A stretch of DNA of 64,000 bases from Caprella mutica (taxonomy: Eukaryota; Arthropoda; Malacostraca; Amphipoda; Caprellidae). The notes under the pieces are model-generated. The model made no database searches. It was not told the origin of the DNA and saw nothing but the letters and a program-made list of their open reading frames with translations. The stretch covers positions 62,001 through 126,000 of the forward strand of contig CANNZV010001143.1 of the NCBI GenBank assembly GCA_947561585.1, written 5' to 3'. Positions 42,995-52,739 of this stretch are shown piece by piece. The first letter of the stretch is position 1, and each line of letters begins with the position of its first letter. A program made the translations under genes and the position numbers.

Positions 42995-43917
42995 TTTTCT
43001 AAATTTGTTATAATTTTTCATTTGCGTAAAATAAATTTTATCTCCTTGAATATATTATAATTCAATTCATATTCAATATTGAATCGCAATATTAATCAAT
43101 AGTGAATGAATGATGCAAATATATATTCAATATATACATATACATATTGGATGGATGTGAATGATAACATATCCGTACCAAACAATATATTAATTAATTC
43201 ATTACTCTAAGGATTGGCTACAATATCAGTAACTCAATTAACTATTGCGCCTTGTCAAATTATTGTCAAATAATAATCCTAGATTAGTCAATTAATTTAC
43301 ATCAAAAACATACTGAAGATGTTATTATTAAATTATATAGCATTGCCATGAGATTTTCTTAAGTTGATGTATATAAATATTTTCAATGAATAAGAAAAAA
43401 TATAATGAAATAAATGAAAAATATAAAGCATTAAAAAATAATTAAATTATATAAGCTTCATGGTCGCCCATGAGAAAATATATCATTCTTAACAACATTA
43501 ATCTATAATATATTTTTTCATCAGTGCTGGTACAAATTATTACGGTAATCCCTGATCAGCTTTACGCAATCGGAAAACAAAAACATAATTTTGGAATTAA
43601 ATTTTAATGTTACGTGTAATTAATTCAGCCTCACAGTTCAGAGTATAAAATATTTTCCATTTATTATATTTTCCTTATATTAATGTTTGTCCGGTGCGCC
43701 TGCATGAATTCTGAACTAGATATTAAAATGAATTAGAGAGTTCTTCAAATATATAGTAAAACATATGAGCAGGTTAATGAGTGGCGGTGTTAAAAGTCCA
43801 AAGGACATAATAATTCATAGCCTAGAAGGCTAGTAAATGTTCACAACTCATAACCTGTCGGCGATGCTTTTATCCTAACTATAACTTGAGTAATGGACCG
43901 TGAAGAGAACAAACTAA
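42995..43917. other. AT-rich sequence, no gene seen
   Basis: About 0.9 kb of AT-rich sequence without recognised features. Confidence 0.4.
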
Positions 43918-44115
43918 ATGAGAGAGAGAAAGTGGCTGGATGAGAGAGTGACTAAATGAGAGAGAGTGGCTAGATGAGAGAGAGTGGCTAAATGAGAGAG
44001 AGTGGCTAAATTGAGAGAGTCACAAGGAAAAGGGATCACACAAAAGACGCCTTACGTCCATCTGAGGGTGATCCCCTCGGAGAGAGTGGCTGAATGAGAG
44101 TGAGAGAGATATTGA
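43918..44115. repeat. GAGAGAGTGGCTAAATGA minisatellite
   Basis: Six to seven units of 17-22 bp (GAGAGAGTGGCTAAATGA, GAGAGAGAGTGGCTAGATGA). A 60-bp unrelated segment (AAGGGATCACACAAAAGACG onward) splits the last one off. Confidence 0.8.
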
Positions 44116-44749
44116 CTAAATGACGGGTCAATTTTAGAGAGAAAGAGATAAACTAGTTGAGTGAACGAGAGAGTAACTAGTATAGTTACTCTCTCTAATC
44201 ACAATTGTCAACTTAACACTCTGATCTACTCTAGTATTCCACACTAAATCTCAAAGTGAGTCAAAAGCTTTTCCTGTACCCAGACTCGGCTTCTTCTGTC
44301 TCTTTCTGATATTGTAATTCATATTGACATCTAGATGTTAGCTTTGTCTTTACTCTTCTGCAGAACTGTTAGTTTCTCTTGTTGTTATCATTTATTCCCT
44401 CTTCTCCACTCATCATCCCTACAAACTCCTCTCAGTCCTTCACTCCTGTGAATATCAAATCATTCCTTGGGAAAAAATTCGTCTGTCTTAAAGATAGTGA
44501 TTCAATAGGCGCTCATAAAAGAATGTAATGACGTTTCATTTTTTTCGGATTCTTGATGAAAACGGAATTGGTGAATTATTTTTCCTTTTTATATATTCTA
44601 TAGTATAATAATTCTTTCTGAAGCGTATTTTATCTAATTGAACTCGAAAATTGAAAACTGAAGCAGATTTTTTTTTTGCTGTTTAAAATGCTGATAGTTT
44701 TTACTGAAAAAAATCACTTAACAGAAGAGAAAACTTCTGCAGGAGACTC
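44116..44749. other. Unassigned sequence
   Basis: 44230-44470 is pyrimidine-rich on the plus strand with a more balanced composition. No frame above 40 codons with splice support was found. Confidence 0.35.
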
Positions 44750-45320
44750 AATGCCATAGCCAATCAAAGAGCTAGTAACTGTAACACCGATATCGTTAAA
44801 AACATATACGCAAGGAACAGTATTTTTAAAACTATATTCTTAGTGGTATAGTAACCACCCTTTGACATCACCATTAAACAACTCAAATAGAAATTACCGG
44901 TGCGATTCAGTTTACTCGTCTTAATATCCATATATAAAGAGGTACAGGCCATTAAGGTTACTGCAAGTGTTCCCATTAATAACTTCAATCCTCGCATGCG
45001 GGAGACGTCAAACGGGGGATCCGACCTTCTAGATTCAAATTTTTTTCTTTGTGGCTGATTAGATGTTGAAAGCATTCCCTCTCTGAATAGGGAGAGCCAT
45101 TCGCTGTTAGAACCAAACATATTTCCGTGGTTAGTCTGTTGTCTCAACAAGGCGTTAACTGTGTACTTCTCAATTAAGAAGGGAGCAATGCTGTACGCTC
45201 TTGTAGTCTTTATAGCTATGGGAACTAAAGTGTAAGCATCACCGAAGGCGGAGAATTTCTGAGGTTTACGATTATTATCTACAGCATCAACAACAGAATC
45301 ATCGAAATTCTGTGTATAAT
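44750..45320 (-). pseudogene. Retroelement-derived fragment, longest family H copy
   Basis: From 45310 the minus strand reads RKPQKFSAFGDAYTLVPIAI and KTTRAYS, homologous to the peptide at 22386-22690. It then continues in other registers into a 128-codon frame (45150-44764) with a hydrophobic, signal-like MRGLKLLMGTLAVTLMACTS and YMDIKTSKLNRTG. Pieces of the latter recur at 48790-48836 (FDVSRMRGLK), 49855-49990 (LYMDIKARKLNCTGG) and 61905-62005. This is a multicopy element whose 3' part also had coding potential. Frameshifts show it is dead. Confidence 0.55.
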
Positions 45321-45738
45321 ATAATTCACCACTTTTATCTCACTTGAAATAAAAGTTTTCCGGGGATATATTGGAAAAACTACCGAGCTTAAAAGATAAA
45401 AGTAAAAATATATTTCTTGTTTACCATACTGCTCACTATTTACTGTTACCGCCATAGTATCTTAAATCTACGGTATTTGTTGTCCCACTTTCAGAGAGAA
45501 CATTAAAATGCACTTAGTTCTCTGGGTTTATCATGCAAGTCACAGCATTATGATTCTTTCTCACCTTATTTTCTCTCGATCTCGCTGTTCTGAACTCAAT
45601 TAGCTGGGGTAGTTTTAAGAATAAACCTCGCAGCCTGAATACTAATGCACTCGCCAGTAAATTCTCTTAGAAGATGAAGAATTTATTTACTAAGGAAAAA
45701 TTATTGATGTTAACAGAGAATATCATATGAGAAATGCA
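45321..45738. other. Unassigned sequence
   Basis: AT-rich, no exon or repeat recognised before the 52-bp satellite. Confidence 0.35.
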
Positions 45739-46365
45739 GTGAGTTAACAGGATGTACTGCATTGCAGTAATGTAGTGTTGTGAGTATGTAGTGAGTTAAC
45801 AGGATGTACTGCATTGCAGTAATGTAGTGATGTGAATATGTAGTGAGTTAACAGGATAAACTGCATTGGAGTAATGTAGTGCTGTGAGTATGCAGTGAGT
45901 TAACAGGATGTACTGCATTGCAATAATGTAGTGTTGTGAGTATGTAGTGAGTTAACAGGATGTACTGCATTGCAGTAATATAGTGTTGTGAATATGTAGT
46001 GAGTTAACAGGATAAACTGCATTGGAGTAATGTAGTGCTGTGAGTATGCAGTGAGTTAACAGGATGTACTGCATTGGAATAATGTAGTGTTGTGAGTATG
46101 TAGTGAGTTAACAGGATGTACTGCATTGCAGTAATATAGTGTTGTGAATATGTAGTGAGTTAACAGGATAAACTGCATTGGAGTAATGTAGTGCTGTGAG
46201 TATGCAGTGAGTTAACAGGATGTACTGCATTGGAGTAATGTAGTGCTGGAGTATGCAGTGAGTTAACAGGATGTACTGCATTGCAGTAATGTAGTGTTGT
46301 GAGTATGTAGTGAGTTAACAGGATGTACTGCATTGCAGTAATGTAGTGCTGTGAGTATGCAGTGA
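45739..46365. repeat. 52-bp satellite, 12 units, trimeric higher-order repeat
   Basis: The unit starts GTGAGTTAACAGGATGTACT and ends GTTGTGAGTATGTA. Units 1-3, 4-6 and 7-9 repeat the same three-type order: GTACT...GAGTATGTA, then GTACT...GAATATGTA, then AAACT..GGAG...GCTGTGAGTATGCA. The effective period is therefore 156 bp. Units 10-12 depart from it and unit 10 lacks one base. The array stops abruptly at the left end of the foldback-like element. Confidence 0.95.
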
Positions 46366-46374
46366 TCAAATTAT

Positions 46375-48351
46375 GGTGTCCGGAAAACTTCCAGGTGGAA
46401 AACTGCCAGTCACTTTAATGGAAATTTATGTATCATGTGACTTATCTGAAATATTATTTAATTAAGATAAACAAATTCAAAGAACATTTTAATGTATAAA
46501 AAGAACTGTGTTAGCCCTTCGTTAAGGGGTTAAGGGGACATTCATTTTTAAAGAATATCGGTATATAAATATTAGATTACTTAATATTCAAAGGAAAATA
46601 GTATTTCAACAAAGCTACTTTATTAAACACACAGTAAACCAAACTTCCGTAGGTTCACACGAAGAAATTATAATTACCATTTTTATCTTATTTCATTTAA
46701 ACTTTTTAAACTAAGAGGCGTATATCTTAAAAGGTGACTGTACGTTTCGTTTTCAGACGTTTCGTTAACCAGAGGTTTCGTTAACGGACGTTTCGTTAAC
46801 GGACGTTTCGTTGCTAGGACGTTTTGTTACTAGGACGTTTCGTTACTAGGACGTTTCGTTATCAGATTTTTCGTTGTCGTTATTTTAAACTGGGACCGAT
46901 AATTTTAATTTTAATGGGATATAGAAAATAATATATATCATTTCCATTCATTATGAATTTAATGTCTTTAAATTATAAGGTCCACATAAAATTTATTCGT
47001 CTGCTGAATATCTGTTATATATTGATTATAATCAGATAAACTATAATTAGCAATCATTACATAATATCATAAAAAATTCAATTTCCAGTTGCTACATGTT
47101 ACCGAATGAAAATAACAATAAAACAAATCACCTTCTGCAATCTAGCGAAGACAGTAATTATTTTTGATAATAAAAGAAAAGTCCATATAATTTAACATTT
47201 TATCTCTATATTTTGATCTTATATACTAACTTGGATATTATCGGGAATTCCCGGTGATTGGGCAAAAATTTAATAAATTTATACGATGAAAAATGTAGAA
47301 AATATCAAAATATACATTTATAATATATGGAAATGGTATAATTTTTAGTCAATATAACTAATATTTCAAATATTAAAAATCATTCGCTCCGGAATGAAAA
47401 ATCTGGTAACAAATCGTCCTAGTAACGAAACGTCCTTTAACGAAATGTCCTAGCACTATCTTAAAAACATGTTAAGTTTCTTATCTTGATATCTAAAAAG
47501 GATCATATATATTCATAAGATTAATAATATATATCTTATACATAATAAATTAAGTAAATGTTAAATCAACGTATATAATGCATGTTTAATACCTTCTACT
47601 CAACTAGCATCTAATTTTTTTTAACTATTCTTGCTATTCCAGTTTATTATACTATATATTCATCAAGTTTTAAACTTATATGGAATTGCTCCTTTTACAC
47701 CTTTAATATTATCTGTAATTTACTTTCATTATAGTCTCCTTTTCTTTTTATATGTCATTAGCACCTTCATTTTTATAATATTAATTTATATGTAAAAAGT
47801 ATTAATAATTAATATGCAATTGTCAGAGAATTAGGTAGGTAATATCAGTTTAATAATTATAGATGCTGTGTTGCAAATTATAAATATTTCACAAACAGTG
47901 ATCGAAGTTGTTTTATAATGAGTACAGCGAATATTAAGCTTAAAGGCTTGTTCAATTCTCAAATTATAAACAAATAAGAAATAATTAGACACTAAACCCG
48001 TTGTGAACTGATAATGTAAAGATGCGTTGTGTAAACAAGGAAATTATACTCGGTCCCTATCACAATTATTTTTTTTCCAATATTTTCTAAGAAGGTTTTC
48101 AGTTTTTAATTTCTGTCTTGTATTTGAATTATTTCTGTAATATTCATATAATAATGTATCTTATATATTTCTCTAGTAAATTTTTCTATAATTAATTTTT
48201 GTTTTGTATACTAATTAAGTAAAAGTGGATGTCCCCTTAACTCCTTAATGAAGGGAATTGAAATTATATTAGTGGCTAAATCATTAAATTGCCAGTAGGG
48301 ACTGGCAGTTTTCCGCCCAGCAGTTTCCACTTCGTCAGTTTTCTGTGTACC
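46375..48351. mobile_element. Foldback-like transposon (member 3, host of a nested one)
   Basis: Left end GGTGTCCGGAAAACTTCC and inverted right end GGTACACAGAAAACTGAC. Both are followed by GGTGGAAAACTGCCAGTC-type units. Flanks are CAAATTAT (46367-46374) and CAAATTTT (48352-48359), an imperfect target duplication. A subterminal inverted pair AAGGGGTTAAGGGGACAT (46525-46542) / ATGTCCCCTTAACTCCTT (48229-48246) lies further in. The interior is AT-rich, non-coding and carries member 4. Ends and layout match member 1. Confidence 0.7.
46733..47457. mobile_element. Foldback-like transposon nested in member 3 (member 4)
   Basis: A 725-bp insertion between perfect direct repeats ATCTTAAAA (46724-46732 and 47458-47466; ten bases if the preceding T is counted). 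It begins GGTGACTGTACGTTTCG. The left arm is about 9 units of GGACGTTTCGTTA.TA (46741-46870). The right arm (47386-47456) has four inverted units (TAACGAAACGTCCT). Arm lengths are unequal, as in Drosophila Foldback elements. No ORF. Confidence 0.8.
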
Positions 48352-48352
48352 C

Positions 48353-48789
48353 AAATTTTTGCATAGTTATTATAGTTAAACATTACAGATGCTTAGACTG
48401 AGATTAGAAATAGTTCTTTTTAAATCCTTTGATAATGTATTTCAAGAATCTGTTGCTAGATCAAAACCAAATTTATTTCATTTATTATTTTAATCAAATC
48501 CAAATCATTATTGTCAAATAGTATTTTTAGTATCAAATGTTATTTTAATTTTATTATTTTCCTTCATCCATTCACTCTTCATGTCGACTCTACGCAGTTT
48601 TCTTCTAATAATTCAGGTTATAATACAATAAAATATCGAGACACAAGCTTAATATTCTCAAATTGCCTTCAATATAAAAATAAGTGTAGTTTATCATATA
48701 ATTTGTTCGGATTATTATCCCCTATTCCGTGCTATCTACACCATTGCACAGAGCATAACACTTTCTCATATACTTACTGCATGTGTTCA
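48353..48789. other. AT-rich sequence, no gene seen
   Basis: A plus-strand 106-codon frame (48511-48831) is AT-driven and runs into the retroelement fragment. I do not call it a gene. Confidence 0.35.
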
Positions 48790-48836
48790 CATTTATTACT
48801 TCAATCCCCGCATGCGGGAGACGTCAAATGATCGTA
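48790..48836 (-). pseudogene. Short family H fragment
   Basis: CCCGCATGCGGGAGACGTCA at 48808-48827 repeats the CGCATGCGGGAGACGTCAAA word of the longer copy near 44993 (peptide FDVSRMRGLK). Truncated on both sides. Confidence 0.5.
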
Positions 48837-48839
48837 AAT

Positions 48840-49854
48840 CGGAGTTGAAAGTAGCGTCTTTTCCAGGGGATCATATTAGGAGCTTCCAATGTGTGATATC
48901 CTCTCTCGGATTGCGGGCAATTTGGAAAGATGTCACCAGAGGGCGCTGAGGATGTTTCTCAAGGGGCAGTGGGGCTTCAAACTACCAGACATCGACTTCA
49001 CTTGCTTCAGACACTTATTTCTCAAATAGAAAACGTCTGTATCACTCGTAAATTAAGTGAATTATTCACAGATTTTCGTTATTTCTAACAATACTGCTTA
49101 TTGTACTTGCTTAGGTTTCGGTGCAAGATGAATAGGTTATCCATATGTAATACAATTTCTAAGACAAAAACAAGTCATTGTTTTGCATTTTAAAGGCTAT
49201 AACTTGTCTCCTCATTATCAATATTCAATGCTGAGTATCTGCATTAAATGACCACTTGCATTATGAAGCTCTCCTCCGAATCTCATTGAATATTACAATC
49301 CCTTGATCCTATGTTTAGATTTCAAAGGACATTATCTTGAGATGGGTTTGCAATTGCATTTCGTGATATCCGCACAGAACATCTATTAGTTGTAATAAAG
49401 GATAGGAACAGCTACACAATTTAGCCACGGAATTCAATAAATGGATTTGGAGCTTAGAGAACAAAAATGTTTCTACAGTGAATATGATATTGAAGTCAAT
49501 ATTGAAATCGAAACAATATCATAAACAACAAATAAAATGTTTCCAATTTGTTTCATTTGACTTTTATGGAATTTATGTAATTGAAAAAATTAATTAACAG
49601 AGATATTATTAAAAAGCCATTACAGCAGAAATAAAATGTATACACTTACACATAAAAGGAATATAGCCAATACCTATCATTAATTTTCATTCAAAATCAA
49701 CAATAAATCGTTTAATGAAACAGAGAATAGACCCTTATGAACATTAAATAAACATATAAATATTTTTGAAAAATATAGGTTTTCCAAATGATTTGACAAT
49801 TTTGAAACATAAATTGATTTCATTTAAACTACATCTAGTTACATTGAGATTCAT
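48840..49854. other. Mostly AT-rich, no gene seen
   Basis: 48840-49020 is more balanced (GGATTGCGGGCAATTTGG, AGAGGGCGCTGAGGATG) and may be TE-derived. The rest is AT-rich without features. Confidence 0.35.
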
Positions 49855-49990
49855 CATATTTGACATCACCAATTAACCATATAAGTAACTCCCGGAGCAA
49901 CCACCGGTACAATTCAGTTTTCTCGCCTTAATATCCATATATAAAGTGGTAGGTGCTGTGTGAGTAACTATTACTATAGATATTCCAAAC
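49855..49990 (-). pseudogene. Family H fragment
   Basis: The minus strand gives TTLYMDIKARKLNCTGGCSG, homologous to the TSLYMDIKTSKLNRTG part of 44750-45320, followed by LVMSNMM versus LMVMSK. Conservation at peptide level between copies suggests this segment was once translated. Confidence 0.5.
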
Positions 49991-50580
49991 ATAAACCTTA
50001 CACAATTCAGTCATTCACTATTCATTTATGGTCATAAAAACAGAATGTTATAAACTTTCAGACTCCAAGAAGGATTTATTGTTGTGATTCCTTTGATATT
50101 TTAGATGTTTCATCTGTATATCCATTCACCATTTGATAATGTGATGGTATTCGTCCAACAATATTATTGGATATTATTCAAATTCTTATACGAAGGAGTA
50201 TTTCAGGAATAATAGAGAGTTCTAGTATTCTCCATACACCCTCTGAGGATATTTTGGGAATGTTACATTTCAATAGTATTTCAGACTAAACGACTTTGAA
50301 ATACACTCGGAGATATATATTTAAGAGAGCATTCAAATCTGAATAACAATTGAACATTCCAGGAATAATCAATTTACTTTATGTAGAATAGTATTCCCAA
50401 GTTGAAAATTAATGAACGAATATGATATGGAATTAATATCTACGGTATATATAACAATATATATGAGAATGTCACTGGAATAGAAAGAAATATGTTACTC
50501 TCTATGAAATACATTTGAATAACTCTGAAGCTATTTCAATATTTCTGATAAGGAATATGCAATCCTCCCCTTCGATCTCA
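49991..50580. other. AT-rich sequence, no gene seen
   Basis: No recognised feature. Confidence 0.35.
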
Positions 50581-50582
50581 TA

Positions 50583-51115
50583 TTTTTGTATCTATGAGTC
50601 CCCAGGGGTTCTACCCTGTCGGTGTCTTTGGTGAATAGAAGAGAAGGGGGTGGCGTCTCTCGGGCCACGTACTGTTGTAATTTGGATTAAGGATTCACTT
50701 TTTCAATTTATACCATGTTTATCATTTTTTTGATGCAGGTTATGATTTTGAGGATATGCTGTTAAAAGTTAAAGTATTGATATATTGTGATTATTTTAGT
50801 TAATGTAAAGTTAGTTGATTGTATTAGTTAAGGAAAGTTAGTTAATTATTTTATTTAAGGAAAGTTAGTTGATTATTTTAGTTAGTATTTGGATCATTGA
50901 TTACAAAATTCATTTCTGGATTGTATAAATTTGTTTCAGGTCAATAGTGAAATGAATACAAAATACTTTGGACTAGTAGTTACACAGGAAAATGGCTCCA
51001 TAGAAAACTACTTTACTACCATTTGATGGCAGTGCTCATCGATTCAGGAAAAAAAAGACACAGGCACTGAGGACTGCATTAACAGATGGAAGAGGAAAAT
51101 GAAGAAATGATAGTA
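50583..51115. mobile_element. Two SINE pieces in opposite orientation
   Basis: 50583-50760 matches the 5' part of the SINE at 10633-11134 in plus orientation (CCCCAGGGG, AGAAGGGGGTGGCGTC, TTTATACCATGTTTATCATT). 50985-51115 matches its body in minus orientation (AATGGCTCCAT, GACTGCATTAACAG / GGCTGCACTCATGG, AGATGGAAGAGGAAAATGAA). Diverged, no target duplications visible. In between, AAAGTTAGTTGATTATTTTA-like units repeat three times. Confidence 0.65.
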
Positions 51116-51119
51116 AATT

Positions 51120-51505
51120 CTAACAAAAAATATATACTTAGCAATTGAAGAAGAATAAATTAAAAATATTTAGTAAAATATTCCCGACAGCTTATAGAGG
51201 GGAGACTGAACATTATATCATGTAAATAAGTTGCCCAGGAATTATTTGATATTTTATTGCATCAATTACTTTCTAAACTGGGTGTCAAAAGATTTTTTAA
51301 TAAAATGACTGACTATGCTGATTTTCTTTCATTTCACAAAGGATCAAGTGTGCACATTCATATATTTAAGTATTGTATGATGAAATTTGTTCAACTAAAC
51401 ACCTTGACATTTAGTTATGTGAAGAAAAAATTTATGCACTCAACAAGGCCATTTTAGTTTCAGTGATCTATATTCCCCTATTATCCCCTCAAACTTCAGA
51501 TGTCT
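51120..51505. other. AT-rich sequence, no gene seen
   Basis: A 66-codon plus-strand frame (51257-51457) has no splice or family support. Confidence 0.3.
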
Positions 51506-51507
51506 TA

Positions 51508-51625
51508 TTCCATAGGCATTCCTTCATTATTCCCTCTACCTTTGGATTTCATATTCCGTTGGTATTCCTCGATATTCCCTTTTCCATTGAATGTCTTATT
51601 CCATAGGTATTCTTTCATTATTCAG
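51508..51625. repeat. Degenerate approximately 48-bp repeat, 2.5 copies
   Basis: ATTCCATAGGCATTCCTTCA, ATTCCGTTGGTATTCCTCGA and ATTCCATAGGTATTCTTTCA begin successive units ending in TTTGGATTTC / TTGAATGTCTT. Confidence 0.6.
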
Positions 51626-51775
51626 TTACTATTCATCTCATTGATTCACTAGATGTTCCTTTGTGATCTATGGGATTATTCCATGAAAGTGTCAAAAAAT
51701 GAGATTCCCACAATATCAAGAGATGATCATCATGGGAATATTCTTTCCGAATATCAACACTATTTAACACTAATA

Positions 51776-52119
51776 TCCCAATTGAAAATAGGAGCAGGTT
51801 CGAGGCAGTGGGTAAGCCGATCAGGGTAGTCACCACGGCAGCCAGGGAGCAGCGAGAGCGCAGTGTGAGAGCCATACTGACCGCTTTGGAGGCTAATTCT
51901 ACTCTGGTGTAACTGCGCAGAACTACTCTGGGTGCCTATTCCTATTTGCCTAGCGCGCTGACTAACTGCGGATACGCGGCCCTCAGCCAAAACTGCTATA
52001 ATAGTTATTTAATAGTAATAATAATTTAATAGTAATATAATATTACAGTTGCAAGGGGCCGCGCATCCGCAGTTCGGCTTAACCGCTTCCTAGAACCTGC
52101 TCTTATTTTCACTTGGGAT
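51776..52119. mobile_element. 344-bp inverted-repeat element, GC-richer than flanks
   Basis: The outer arms of 45 bp share TGAAAATA.GAGCAGGTTC and TAAGCCGA (51776-51820 versus 52075-52119, about 6 mismatches). An inner perfect-but-one pair CTGCGGAT.CGCGGCCC lies at 51966-51982 and 52056-52072, flanking an AT-rich spacer. The left half is GC-rich and lacks an inverted partner, so the right half is probably deleted. No convincing duplication, so the superfamily is unknown. Confidence 0.7.
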
Positions 52120-52332
52120 GTGTGTCATGGAAGACAGAATCATTATTTATTCATTTTTTCAGAATAGTTTGAAACATATCTGACATTGAAATAAATTAAA
52201 ATAAATTACAAAACGGGTTAATATTTGAATAGATTGGAAGGATTTGCAGCTCAATGGATTAATTATTTAAAACTAAATATTGATATGAAATGTTTCTGAA
52301 TAAACGATTTGTATAAGTTGAACATAGTCTTC

Positions 52333-52615
52333 AAAATGAATATCATCACACTATGTTGTCATCACACTATGTTGTCACTCTCATCACACTATGAAGTCAT
52401 CATATTCTGCTGTCACTCTCATCACTCATATGTTCTCATCACACTATGTTCTCATCACACTATGTTGTCCTTCTTTCATCACACTATGTTGTCACTCTCA
52501 TCACATTCTGCTATCCCTCTCATCACACTATGTTGTCACTCTCATCACACTATGTTGTTCTTCCATCATCACACTCTGCTGTCACTCTCATCACTCAATG
52601 ATATCATCACATTCT
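52333..52615. repeat. CATCACACTATGTTGTCACT minisatellite
   Basis: About 12 irregular units of 16-27 bp (ATCACACTATGTTGTC, ATCACATTCTGCTATCCCTCT). It adjoins the candidate minus-strand exon at 52607-52735. Confidence 0.85.
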
Positions 52616-52735
52616 CATCACGGCTGCAAACATGCTTTTCAATCTGTTGAAGAGTGTTTGGCAGATAATCTCTTCCATCTCACCCCAATGTTGTTCACTG
52701 CAGGCAATATCTGCCGAGATCTGCTGCAGCGCTGC
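52607..52735 (-). CDS. Candidate exon, unknown protein
   Basis: After a GATGATAG acceptor-like site on the minus strand a 42-codon run reads AALQQISADIACSEQHWGEM, EEIICQTLFNRLKSMFAAVM, RM, stop. Composition is balanced and helix-like, unlike the background. Another register over the same DNA (52765-52685: MDNALKMRDDRQRCSRSR, QILPAVNNIG, then GTGAGA) is also plausible as a first exon with a donor. At least one is probably real coding or recently was. Confidence 0.35.
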   Translation of the reverse strand, partial: AALQQISADIACSEQHWGEMEEIICQTLFNRLKSMFAAVMRM

Positions 52736-52739
52736 CTAT

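Noticed and set aside
41111..43021. 636-codon minus-strand ORF
   Set aside because: It is produced wholly by a 21-bp satellite without stops. A second register is open for 420 codons, and the ends run into unrelated AT-rich sequence with no splice or start support.
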